A DNA stretch of 64,000 nucleotides from Rhizobium sp. 007 (GTDB lineage Bacteria; Pseudomonadota; Alphaproteobacteria; Rhizobiales; Rhizobiaceae), in NCBI RefSeq assembly GCF_015353075.1, contig NZ_CP064188.1, positions 372,001 to 436,000 on the forward strand, written 5' to 3'. A program made the position numbers and the translations under genes. Below the pieces are notes generated by a model, which did not search any database, was not told the DNA's origin, and saw only the letters and a list, made by a program, of their open reading frames with translations. Each line of letters starts with the position of its first letter. Positions within the stretch are counted from its first letter, which is position 1. Positions 16,139-24,462 of this stretch are shown here, in pieces.

Positions 16139-17197
16139 TCACTTCATCCCGGTTCCGGCGATACCTGTGGTGATGTATTTCTGCAGAAACACGAACACGA
16201 TCGTCACAGGCAGCAGGCTGAGAAAAGTCATCGCAAGGATGTAATGCCACTGCACCGAGAATTCTCCCTGAAATGCATTCAGGCCGACCTGCAGCGTAAA
16301 ATTCTCGCGGCTGTTGAGGACGATAAGCGGCCAGAGGAAATCATTCCAGCGCCAAAGGACGGAGAAGATCGCCAGCACCGCCAAGGCAGGCGCCGTCAGC
16401 GGCAGAATGATACGCCAGAAGATGCAAAATTCGCTGGCCGCATCAACGCGTGCAGCCTCAATGAGTTCATCGGGAATCGTCAGCATATATTGTCGCAGCA
16501 AAAACACGGCTGTCGGAGAGGCGATCGTCGGAAGGATGACGCCCCAGAGGTTGTCGGCAAGACCAACGCCAACGACCACCAGATATGCCGGGACCATGAC
16601 GACGGCGAGCGGGATCATCAAGGTTGAAATGATGATCACGAAAACCGTCTTGTCCCCGCGAAACCGGTATTTCGACAATGCGAAAGCTGCCATGGCATTG
16701 ACCAGGAGTGTCAAAACCGTTGCGACGAACGTGACAAACACCGAGTTCTTGAGGAAGGTCAGGAAGTTGAAACGCGTCAATGGATCGGCGTAGTTTTGTG
16801 TGGCCACGGTCAACCGCTGCACGGGTGTGATACTCTTTACATCGACGCTGACGGGCTTTTCCGGACTGACAGGGTCAACCATTTGGGCTTTGAGGCCGAT
16901 ACGGCGGACCATCGCCATTTCGCGCTTCTCACCATCAATGGTGACCTGCCAAAGGCTAAGCGGCTTGTCGAATCCGGGTACAGTCTGCTCGACGGCAGCG
17001 CGGGGAAGCAGCGTCGGCGGAAACCGGGTGATTTCAGCCGCCGGCTTCAGCGAGGAAAGGCCCGCCCAGACAACGGGAACAAGCACCGCAAGGGTTCCGG
17101 CAAATAGCCAGATCCATGACAATATGTCGGTCATATCGATGCGTCCGGCCCGGCGCGTGCGCGTGAGAAACCTGATGGGGTTCATAAGGTTATTCAT
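16139..17197 (-). CDS. Carbohydrate ABC permease (MalG type) with long periplasmic loop
   Basis: CUT1 permease of 352 residues, longer than the usual 275-290 because about 90 extra residues lie between the first and second membrane segments (about 60-150, including MVDPVSPEKPVSVDVKSITP). This loop is probably periplasmic and may contact the binding protein. The EAA loop is ELIEAARVDAASEFCIFWRI, near residues 256-275. ATG 17197 has GGAG 7 bases upstream. It is the last gene of the minus-strand pectin operon, 1 base after the upstream permease stop. Confidence 0.92.
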   Translation of the reverse strand: MNNLMNPIRFLTRTRRAGRIDMTDILSWIWLFAGTLAVLVPVVWAGLSSLKPAAEITRFPPTLLPRAAVEQTVPGFDKPLSLWQVTIDGEKREMAMVRRIGLKAQMVDPVSPEKPVSVDVKSITPVQRLTVATQNYADPLTRFNFLTFLKNSVFVTFVATVLTLLVNAMAAFALSKYRFRGDKTVFVIIISTLMIPLAVVMVPAYLVVVGVGLADNLWGVILPTIASPTAVFLLRQYMLTIPDELIEAARVDAASEFCIFWRIILPLTAPALAVLAIFSVLWRWNDFLWPLIVLNSRENFTLQVGLNAFQGEFSVQWHYILAMTFLSLLPVTIVFVFLQKYITTGIAGTGMK

Positions 17198-17198
17198 T

Positions 17199-18194
17199 TT
17201 ATGACTCCATTCGCCGGCCAAGGCGCAGCTGTATCAACGTCAGTACCAAGAGCACCAATCCCATGAGAACCGATGCCGCGGATGCAAGGCCGAAGAGACG
17301 CAGATCGCTGCTGAAAGCCATCTGGTAGATGTATTGCACGATAAAGCTGTTGGCTGTGCCCGGGCCACCGCCGTTCGTAAGAACCCAGGCTTCGTCGAAG
17401 ATCTGGACGGACCGGATCATCAGAAGAATCAGAACGACCAGAAGGTTCGGCCCCAACAGGGGCAGCGTGATCCTGAAAAGCGTGCGGCGAGGCGAGGCTG
17501 CATCGATTGACGCGGCTTCATAAAGCTCCTTCGGGATGGCCTGGAGACCGGCCAGGAGGATGAGGGTGTAAAAACCCATGTGAAACCAAACGGAGACGAC
17601 CACGACGAAGAAGCGCGACCAACCGACATCCAGAAGGAAGATTTCCGGGGGTACGCCGAGCATCTGCAGGAAGGCGTTAAGCAGACCATTTCGATCAAGG
17701 AACCATTTCCAGATCAGGCCGATAACGACGGGAGACAGCAATACCGGATAGAAGAAGATTGCTCTGAAGAAGCCTCGCGCGGCAATTGCTCGATTAAGTA
17801 TCAGTGCGGTGATCAGGGCGACGAGCAATGTGGCGACGACGTTGAATGCCACGAACCAAAGCGTATTCCACACAGCCGTCCAGAAAAGCGATTCCCGGCA
17901 AGTTCCGGGCCTCAGATAGTCATCGCAGGCAAGCAGGGTGCGAAAATTGTCCAAGCCGACAAACGGCCGGTCCGACACGAAAAGGTTCGTCCCGCCCGTA
18001 AAGGCGTAACCCACGGCGATTGCGATGGGGAGGAACGTGAATATGCCGAACAGAACCAAATTCGGTGCCAGAAACAGCCATGGCATGCGTTTCCGGCCGA
18101 GGACGCGCTCCATCCCGTTCACGGGGGCCTCGACCACTCGCATGATCGTTTCGCCTGCCTGATAAAGGACCGCACCTTTCTTGAGCGTCGTCAT
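17199..18194 (-). CDS. Carbohydrate ABC permease (MalF type)
   Basis: CUT1 permease of 331 residues with an N-terminal cytoplasmic tail (1-50), six membrane segments and the EAA loop KELYEAASIDAASPRRTLFRITLPLL near residue 224. GGGAGG precedes the ATG at 18194. The start codon begins next to the ATPase stop (18196), so the operon runs ATPase, permease, permease. It forms the channel for pectin-derived oligosaccharides with the other permease; this specificity is inferred from the linked glycosidases. Confidence 0.93.
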   Translation of the reverse strand: MTTLKKGAVLYQAGETIMRVVEAPVNGMERVLGRKRMPWLFLAPNLVLFGIFTFLPIAIAVGYAFTGGTNLFVSDRPFVGLDNFRTLLACDDYLRPGTCRESLFWTAVWNTLWFVAFNVVATLLVALITALILNRAIAARGFFRAIFFYPVLLSPVVIGLIWKWFLDRNGLLNAFLQMLGVPPEIFLLDVGWSRFFVVVVSVWFHMGFYTLILLAGLQAIPKELYEAASIDAASPRRTLFRITLPLLGPNLLVVLILLMIRSVQIFDEAWVLTNGGGPGTANSFIVQYIYQMAFSSDLRLFGLASAASVLMGLVLLVLTLIQLRLGRRMES

Positions 18195-18195
18195 A

Positions 18196-19302
18196 TCAGA
18201 GCCTCCCTTGGCCTTGCCGCCGGCCAAACGCCAGGCCGCTTTCGGGATCGAAGAGATGAACGCGCACAGGCACAGAGTTGATCAGGACGCGGTCACCTGG
18301 TGACGGCGCGAAATGACCTGGCTCGTGAATGATGATCTGCTCGTCCTGCCCCTCCAGGTTGCCGTAGACATAGGTTTCGGTTCCAAGCCCCTCATGATAC
18401 TGGACGACGAACGGCAACCCATCTTGACCGGAGCGTGAAAAGTGCGCAGGCCTGACGCCGGCAAGCACTGCCTGGCCAACCTGAATTCCGGAAAGATCCA
18501 CGTCACTGATCAGCTTGCCGCCGTTGCCGACGTCGACGATAACGCCGCTTTCACCGATACCGGCGACTTTACCCTTTATGATGTTCATGCGTGGAGAACC
18601 GAGAAAGCCTGCCACAAAAAGATTTCGCGGGTAATCAAACAATTCAAGCGGAGCGCCCACCTGCTCTACCTGTCCGCTGCGCAGCACGACGATCTTGTCC
18701 GCCATTGTCATCGCCTCGACCTGGTCATGGGTGACGTAGATCATCGTGGTTTTGATCTCACGATGGAGTTTTGTGATTTCGGCTCGCGTCTGGACGCGCA
18801 GTGCGGCGTCGAGGTTCGAAAGCGGCTCGTCGAAGAGAAAGATATCCGGTTCGCGCACGATTGCCCGGCCGATCGCCACGCGCTGGCGCTGCCCGCCTGA
18901 AAGTTGCTTCGGACGCCGGTCGAGATAGGGCTCGATTGCCAGCATCCTGGCCGCTTCGGCAATCCGCGCCTCGATCTCGGCGCGCTTGAACTTGAGGTTC
19001 TCCAAGCCGAAAGCGAGGTTCTTGCGAACGCTCATATGCGGATAAAGCGCGTAGGACTGGAAGACCATGGCGATCTTGCGTTCGGCGGGCGAAAGCTGGC
19101 CTACATCCCGCCCTCCGATAGAGATTGCGCCGGATGTTATGTCTTCGAGACCCGCGATGATGCGCAGCAAGGTCGACTTGCCGCATCCGGAGGGACCAAC
19201 AAAAACGACGAACTCGCCATCCTTGATATCAAGTTCGACATCATGCAGGACCTTGATGGCGCCATATGACTTGTTGACGGTGGAAAGCTTCAGTTCTGCC
19301 AT
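18196..19302 (-). CDS. ABC transporter ATP-binding protein (UgpC/MsmX type)
   Basis: CUT1 ATPase of 368 residues: Walker A GPSGCGKST (about 37-45), LSGGQRQR (about 134-141), Walker B FLFDEPLSNLD (about 154-164) and a C-terminal regulatory OB domain. Its start overlaps the GH28 gene end by 13 bases, indicating tight coupling. It energises the two downstream permeases with the binding protein encoded divergently at 24463. Confidence 0.95.
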   Translation of the reverse strand: MAELKLSTVNKSYGAIKVLHDVELDIKDGEFVVFVGPSGCGKSTLLRIIAGLEDITSGAISIGGRDVGQLSPAERKIAMVFQSYALYPHMSVRKNLAFGLENLKFKRAEIEARIAEAARMLAIEPYLDRRPKQLSGGQRQRVAIGRAIVREPDIFLFDEPLSNLDAALRVQTRAEITKLHREIKTTMIYVTHDQVEAMTMADKIVVLRSGQVEQVGAPLELFDYPRNLFVAGFLGSPRMNIIKGKVAGIGESGVIVDVGNGGKLISDVDLSGIQVGQAVLAGVRPAHFSRSGQDGLPFVVQYHEGLGTETYVYGNLEGQDEQIIIHEPGHFAPSPGDRVLINSVPVRVHLFDPESGLAFGRRQGQGRL

Positions 19303-20654
19303 GCCCTGCTCCCATCAGGTGTCGCCGTTTCGAAGGCGACGTCTATCTTGTTCCATCCCTGCGGCAGGGGTGCTGGCCTTTTAATCAGCACCTCTTCCAG
19401 AAAGATACCCGTGACCCCGGCCACGTAGGCGGCTGGCATTCCTCCCGGATAGCGCTCAAGACCGATCACCCGTCCGTCTGAACCGCGCGTCCAGGCATTG
19501 GCGCGGCCGCCTCCATCGGCACGCGGCGCCAAATCCGCATTCGTCGGGCGCAGGTCATAGAATTGTCCTGTGCCCAGTTGCCCGGGCTGCTGGACCAGGT
19601 TTATGCGCGCCATCCGGATGTTTCGAATGCCGGCGGAAGACGTCGAAATCAAACTGATCGCCCCCTCCATTCGGCCGGTTATGTCTTCGACGATCAGGTT
19701 CTCGATCGCCCCGGCAGTCCGCGCCGCGACGCGGTCGACGACATTGATCGTCAACGCTTCTCCCGAACCCCAGAAGCCGTCGAGCGTTTCGTGGCACTCT
19801 ACTCTAATTCTCGAAAATCTGACGTTCGATATCCGACCGCCGTCGCGCGAGAAAACTCCGAGCGCACGGTTGGAGGCCGAGACATTGCAATCCTCGAATA
19901 CGGCATTTGTGATATCGCCATGCGTTTCCGTTCCGATCTTAAGGGCGCAACTCAAGCTTTGGATCGAGCATCGGCGGACGAGAATATTTTCGCATTGCCC
20001 TATGGCGCCACCCGCCGGACCCATACTCGTCTTCAGGCAAACGCCGTCGTCAGCGGTCGATATCAGGCAATCTTCGATGATGGCGCCGCGGCATGCATCG
20101 AGAACGATACCGTCCGTATTGGGAAGACGATGGTCGTTCTCGATCCTCACTCCCCTGACCGCAACATCCGTGCAGTCGACAAAATGCAGCGTCCACATCG
20201 GCGAGCGGGATATATGGATGGAACTGATCTCAACCCCGTCACACGCCTCGAAAACGACAACGCGCGGTCGAAAATCGGCCGGGATGAATGTCCCTACCGT
20301 CTTGTCGTCACCGACGATGAAGTCGTCGCAACCGGCTTCGAGGCGGCCGAAGCCCGTCAGGCTTATCCGCCGCGCATTTTTGGCGACGATCATGCCGCGG
20401 TTTGATTTTTCGGCAATGACCGAAACGGTCGTATGTGCATACGCGTCATAGTCCGGGACCGGACGCAGGATCGCGCCGGTGGCCAGATGAAGATCGACGT
20501 CGGATTTGAGCTGGAGCCCCCGGCAAAAATGGATACCCGCCTCAAGTACCACGCGCCCGCCGCCTGAAGCCGACGCTTGGTCGATCGCTGCTTGCAATCG
20601 AGCGGTATCGTCGCTGCCGGCCGCATCGATCGAGATTGGAGACGCCGCGCTCAT
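19290..20654 (-). CDS. Glycoside hydrolase family 28 (polygalacturonase-like), cytoplasmic
   Basis: Right-handed beta-helix hydrolase of 454 residues. The GH28 catalytic carboxylates are present: NTDG (179-182), DD in TADDGVCLK (202-203) and a THG (244-246) in place of the more usual GHG. There is no signal peptide, so it acts in the cytoplasm on imported short pectic or rhamnogalacturonan oligomers, probably removing terminal galacturonosyl residues. Its start overlaps the GH105 stop by 4 bases and its end overlaps the ATPase start. Exact linkage specificity is not predictable. Confidence 0.87.
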   Translation of the reverse strand: MSAASPISIDAAGSDDTARLQAAIDQASASGGGRVVLEAGIHFCRGLQLKSDVDLHLATGAILRPVPDYDAYAHTTVSVIAEKSNRGMIVAKNARRISLTGFGRLEAGCDDFIVGDDKTVGTFIPADFRPRVVVFEACDGVEISSIHISRSPMWTLHFVDCTDVAVRGVRIENDHRLPNTDGIVLDACRGAIIEDCLISTADDGVCLKTSMGPAGGAIGQCENILVRRCSIQSLSCALKIGTETHGDITNAVFEDCNVSASNRALGVFSRDGGRISNVRFSRIRVECHETLDGFWGSGEALTINVVDRVAARTAGAIENLIVEDITGRMEGAISLISTSSAGIRNIRMARINLVQQPGQLGTGQFYDLRPTNADLAPRADGGGRANAWTRGSDGRVIGLERYPGGMPAAYVAGVTGIFLEEVLIKRPAPLPQGWNKIDVAFETATPDGSRAWQN

Positions 20655-21745
20655 TGCAGGTGACCGCGCTCCATAAGGACTTCCGTCAGGAGCAGCATGG
20701 TGAGCGCCTGGCCGTAAGGCGTCGGCACATTCGGTATGCGCCTATAGAAATCGAGGTCGTGGCCCATCGGTGTGCCGTCCGAAACACCATGGACCACGCC
20801 TTCCTCGTCGATGCGTGCCAGCACGGCCGAAAGCGCCCGCTCGGCGTAGATCCGGTCGCTGCTATCCAGAATGCCGGCATCTACGCCACGCAGGATGCCG
20901 TAGGCAATTCCGGCGGTGGCTGACGTCTCCAGTGGCGACGAGGGGTCGTCCAACAAGGTTGTGAACATTCCATCCGGCCTCTGGCACGCCTTGAGCGAGC
21001 GTACCTGGCTCGCAAGAACATTGGAAAGGTAACGCCGGTCCTTCTCCCCCAGCATCGGCACAAGCTCGAACAGCTCCGGGATGGCCACCGTGATCCAGGC
21101 ATTGCCGCGAGCCCAAAAGGCATTGGCAAAATTGTGCCGTCCATTGAAGGTCCAGCCATGATACCATAGCCCACTCACCGGATCCGACAGGTAGCGCGTG
21201 TGGATCACGAACTGATAGACGGCTTCGTCGATCCATTCGTCGCGTTTGCAAAGCACGCCAGCGCGCGCGAGAAAGAGGCAGGCCATGAACAGCGTGTCGT
21301 CCCAAAGCTCGCCCTCGTTGAGGCGTTCCTTGACAACGTGTTGAAAGCCACCGTCCTCGGTTTTGGGCAGTTCCTTTACCAACCATTCGGCCCAGTCTTC
21401 GACAAGGGCGACAAAATCGGGACGATCGACATGCTGAACGAGGATGGCAAGCGGCAGCATCGGGGCCGTGCTGTTGATCTGGCGTGGCGGTAGGCCCCGC
21501 TCGATCTGGCTGCTGTACCAGGCCACAAGGTCCTGAAGCGCTTTTTGATCATTGGTGGAAATCGCGCGTCTTAGGAAGCCGTAAAGACCAACGCCGACTT
21601 CCCAATCCCATTCGTCGAACTGGATCCCCGAGGTGGACTCGGCGGTCGCCAGGCCTTCCCTGATGCCCTTGAGACGGCTGAAAGCCATCGCGACCCGATC
21701 GATGGTCGAAAGAAGGGCGGTATTGTCGACAGAGGTTGGGTTCAT
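20651..21745 (-). CDS. Glycoside hydrolase family 88/105, unsaturated rhamnogalacturonyl hydrolase-like
   Basis: (Alpha/alpha)6-barrel hydrolase of 364 residues, similar to YteR/RhiN. It hydrates the 4,5-unsaturated uronic acid at the non-reducing end of lyase-made rhamnogalacturonan oligomers. Visible family motifs are WDDTLFMACLFLARAG (about 150-165, with the catalytic Asp region), GLWYHGW near 194 and FWARGNAW near 213. It has no signal peptide. I chose ATG 21745 with AGGTG upstream rather than TTG 21763. Gene order puts it between the 836-aa protein and GH28. Confidence 0.87.
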   Translation of the reverse strand: MNPTSVDNTALLSTIDRVAMAFSRLKGIREGLATAESTSGIQFDEWDWEVGVGLYGFLRRAISTNDQKALQDLVAWYSSQIERGLPPRQINSTAPMLPLAILVQHVDRPDFVALVEDWAEWLVKELPKTEDGGFQHVVKERLNEGELWDDTLFMACLFLARAGVLCKRDEWIDEAVYQFVIHTRYLSDPVSGLWYHGWTFNGRHNFANAFWARGNAWITVAIPELFELVPMLGEKDRRYLSNVLASQVRSLKACQRPDGMFTTLLDDPSSPLETSATAGIAYGILRGVDAGILDSSDRIYAERALSAVLARIDEEGVVHGVSDGTPMGHDLDFYRRIPNVPTPYGQALTMLLLTEVLMERGHLQ

Positions 21746-21759
21746 GCTGGCACCTATAT

Positions 21760-24270
21760 TCAAGAGTAGAACGGTCTTTCAGTGTCAGCGTCGGATGCTG
21801 CACTGTCGTAGGTAAGGATTGGGTGCGGTTGATCGTAAGCGAAGGGCCTGGCCTGCCCACCGAGCGACAGCCCGTCGGCATAAGACAAACTGATGGCCGG
21901 ACCGCCCCCTGGCGTCAGCACAAGACGTCGACGCTCGCGGTCGAAGGAGACCGCCGTCTGACGGATGCGCTCGACGAAGGTGGTGAACGCGTCGCCATCG
22001 CCGCATCCGACAATTGCTGCCCAGCCACAAAGCGACCCATAGGAACGCACTTCGCGGCCAGCCGTTGGACCGTCCGAGATCAGGTCCAGACCGTTTGATG
22101 CGTAGATGGCAGAAAAACCGTTGCCCGAGCGCGCCATCAGCCAATTGGCGTCGATGACGAGATCGTCCAGACCGTCGCGGCCGATATAGGCGTGCGTCCA
22201 TGCATGCCGTGCGTCGCGGGTTTCCTCAATCAGAAGGGCGACGTCACGATGCTGGGCGACGCGCGGCAGAATGCCGTTGCCGGCCCAATAGGACGGCCTT
22301 TGATTGCCCCATGGATCATCCTCGCCAGGATGGTTGATCCAGAGCCTTGCCATGGGATGGCCAGCCAGGCGCACATCGATGACATGCTGCTGATGTCCCT
22401 TCTGCCCGGTCTTGTGATCAATGACGGTCGAAAGCTGTGCCGCTTCGTTCTTGAAGAGGACGAGCTTTGCGCTCTCCAGGCCCTGACTATAGCGAGCCTC
22501 CACGCTTCTGCCCGGACCCAGGTTTGCAAGATCGGCGAGATCGGCAGGCGGTTCGTAGCTGCCCGCGCAAAACAACGGCAACGACGCCACCCCACTGTTG
22601 AGCCAACCAGTTCCGAAAGCGACTTGTGCGAAGGGTGCGAGCTCGGTCAGAGGGCCGGCGCGCAGCTCTTTGTCATAGGCGCGGCCCTGCGATCCGGCCG
22701 GAACACCCGAAAGCGTGTGCAGAGCGATCATCCGGAAAATGAGATCGAGCTGCGCACGCGCGCGCTCGGCAATGGACGCCTCAGCCCAGCGCTCCAGCGC
22801 CAGCAGCCCGATGAAGTCGACCGGGTAGTATGCAGCCGAATTCCATTCCGCAAGGCCGTGTGCTTCCACACTGTCGAACCAGTGCGCCAGGCGCGCGGCG
22901 GCGAGCTCTGCCTGCTGTCTTCCTGTCCTGCCCGAAGCTGAAAAGATCTTCTCCGGCAAGAAAAGCCCCGCCAACAGTTGGCTTGTGTGAAAGCACAGCA
23001 CGTGGTTTTCGCTCCAAAACCACATTGCGTCATTGCCCGGCTCGTCGACCCAATAGCGGTAAGACAGAACGGAGTGCTTTATGCGATCGACGGTGCCGGC
23101 CGGCATTTGAGCGGCATAGGCGCCAAGCAGCCAAAGAAGCGGCACCATGATGAAATCCGAGCAATCTTCACGCGCATCGATAGAGGCGAGCGTTGCTTCC
23201 ATGATGCGGTCAAAGCTCGCCTGGTCTTGGTAGCCGGTTTCCATCATTGCAATGATGCGCGCCACACGATCAGCACCGAAGCGGGCGCTGTATTCGAGCG
23301 CTTGCCGCTTGCGATCCTTCAGTGTCGCCTTGAGTGACGATGGAGAAATGTTTGCAAGAAAGCCGGCATCGATGACGCGCGTGACCGATCCCGGCCCGCT
23401 GCCGATCGTCAGATGCACGCCATGATAGCCATCTGCAATGCGACACACATTTTCGGCTATCAGACGGCTTTGATGGGCACGCAGGGTCAAGAGAGAGTGT
23501 GCGAGAACAGGCCGCTCATGGCCGTGGCCGATGACCTTCAGCTCCACCGGCACGTCGCGCTGGGGCGCCGTATCGAATACCAGTTCCAATGGCTGGTTGA
23601 CGAAGACGTCGCGTGCAGGGCGCACGCCGCGCGCAAGGTTTTCCAGTTCGCGGACTTCGTCCTGATCCAGCGCCACAGGCAACAGCACGCATAGCGGCTC
23701 CTTGTCCAGCACTTCAAGTTCGAAGAACCAGGTCGTGTCGCGTTCGGCAAGGTCCTCGGAGTGAACGAGAATCTGGTTGTCGCCGGCTTCCAGCGACAGC
23801 GCGATGTCCGTTGAACTTTCCAGATTGCGCCTGAACGGTTCGAAACGCACCGCTTCCTGCCCATTGACCCATATGCGAACCCCGCCGCAGGTCTTGAGCC
23901 TGAGATGCAGGAGACGGGGCGACGCCGTCCTGAAGGTGCCCCTCAGCCATCGACGCAGATGGGTCGGCACGTGCCAGAATCCGGTGAACTCGACGCGGCG
24001 GTTTGAGCCAGGTAGGTAGAGGCTCTTTGTCGGCCACGACGTATCGGCAACGAGTTCCCGCCCGACCATTGTTGACCAGAAAGCCTTGCGGCACGGCAGA
24101 TCCCCAACGTCGACAAATCCATTGATGAAACGATAGTCGACGCGATCTTCCGCCGGCGCAGCGATGCCAGGAAAATAGCTGGCGATGAGATCAGAAACCG
24201 CCCAAGCCGTCACGGTCTGACCTTGGCCAACATAATATGCAGCCGCCTCGAGGCCCGGCCCTTCGTTCAC
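21760..24270 (-). CDS. Large uncharacterised protein, candidate carbohydrate-active enzyme, 836 aa
   Basis: I do not recognise a named family. Three regions can be seen: an N-terminal beta-rich part with a ligand-domain-like stretch (GVRIWVNGQEAVRF, about 130-143); a helical middle (about 310-560) with WFWSENHVLCFHTSQ (about 414-428) and LAEWNSAAYYPVDFIGL near 475, reminiscent of (alpha/alpha)6 toroid hydrolases and lyases; and a beta-rich C-terminal part. There is no signal peptide. GTG 24270 has GGAGG 7 bases upstream. It is the first gene of an operon with GH105, GH28 and an oligosaccharide importer, so a cytoplasmic hydrolase or lyase for pectic oligomers is likely; the conserved Ser-Glu-Asn-His is a candidate active site. 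Confidence 0.8.
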   Translation of the reverse strand: MNEGPGLEAAAYYVGQGQTVTAWAVSDLIASYFPGIAAPAEDRVDYRFINGFVDVGDLPCRKAFWSTMVGRELVADTSWPTKSLYLPGSNRRVEFTGFWHVPTHLRRWLRGTFRTASPRLLHLRLKTCGGVRIWVNGQEAVRFEPFRRNLESSTDIALSLEAGDNQILVHSEDLAERDTTWFFELEVLDKEPLCVLLPVALDQDEVRELENLARGVRPARDVFVNQPLELVFDTAPQRDVPVELKVIGHGHERPVLAHSLLTLRAHQSRLIAENVCRIADGYHGVHLTIGSGPGSVTRVIDAGFLANISPSSLKATLKDRKRQALEYSARFGADRVARIIAMMETGYQDQASFDRIMEATLASIDAREDCSDFIMVPLLWLLGAYAAQMPAGTVDRIKHSVLSYRYWVDEPGNDAMWFWSENHVLCFHTSQLLAGLFLPEKIFSASGRTGRQQAELAAARLAHWFDSVEAHGLAEWNSAAYYPVDFIGLLALERWAEASIAERARAQLDLIFRMIALHTLSGVPAGSQGRAYDKELRAGPLTELAPFAQVAFGTGWLNSGVASLPLFCAGSYEPPADLADLANLGPGRSVEARYSQGLESAKLVLFKNEAAQLSTVIDHKTGQKGHQQHVIDVRLAGHPMARLWINHPGEDDPWGNQRPSYWAGNGILPRVAQHRDVALLIEETRDARHAWTHAYIGRDGLDDLVIDANWLMARSGNGFSAIYASNGLDLISDGPTAGREVRSYGSLCGWAAIVGCGDGDAFTTFVERIRQTAVSFDRERRRLVLTPGGGPAISLSYADGLSLGGQARPFAYDQPHPILTYDSAASDADTERPFYS

Positions 24271-24292
24271 AGATCGCCTCCTCCGCAATCGA

Positions 24293-24308
24293 ATGAAAAA
24301 TTTTTCAT
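24293..24308. promoter_or_regulatory. Candidate LacI-type operator, left site
   Basis: ATGAAAAATTTTTCAT is a perfect 16-bp palindrome (18 bp with its flanking A and T). It lies 22 bases upstream of the 836-aa protein start. It shares the pattern ATGAAAA-N2-TTTTCAT with the site at 24435-24450. Confidence 0.65.
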
Positions 24309-24375
24309 TTCCGGTTTTGTGCGAGTTCTTTTCGAGTTTTGCTCAAATATCCGCGCAACTGCCCCAGAAAATAGC

Positions 24376-24403
24376 TTGACGGCAGGAATGTCAAGTATAT
24401 GAA
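24376..24403 (+). promoter_or_regulatory. Candidate promoter of the binding-protein gene
   Basis: TTGACG (24376-24381) and TATGAA (24398-24403) are separated by 16 bases, a fair sigma-70 type match. The right-hand operator (24435-24450) lies about 30 bases downstream of the -10 box, where a bound repressor would block transcription. Confidence 0.45.
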
Positions 24404-24434
24404 ATTCGTTTATCGACGATCTCAATCGCGATTT

Positions 24435-24450
24435 ATGAAAATGTTTTCAT
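24435..24450. promoter_or_regulatory. Candidate LacI-type operator, right site
   Basis: ATGAAAATGTTTTCAT has perfect 7-bp arms (ATGAAAA/TTTTCAT) around TG. It ends directly before the GGGAGG ribosome site of the binding-protein gene. The spacing to the left site is 142 bases centre to centre, compatible with DNA looping by a tetramer or two dimers. Confidence 0.65.
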
Positions 24451-24462
24451 GGGAGGATGAAA

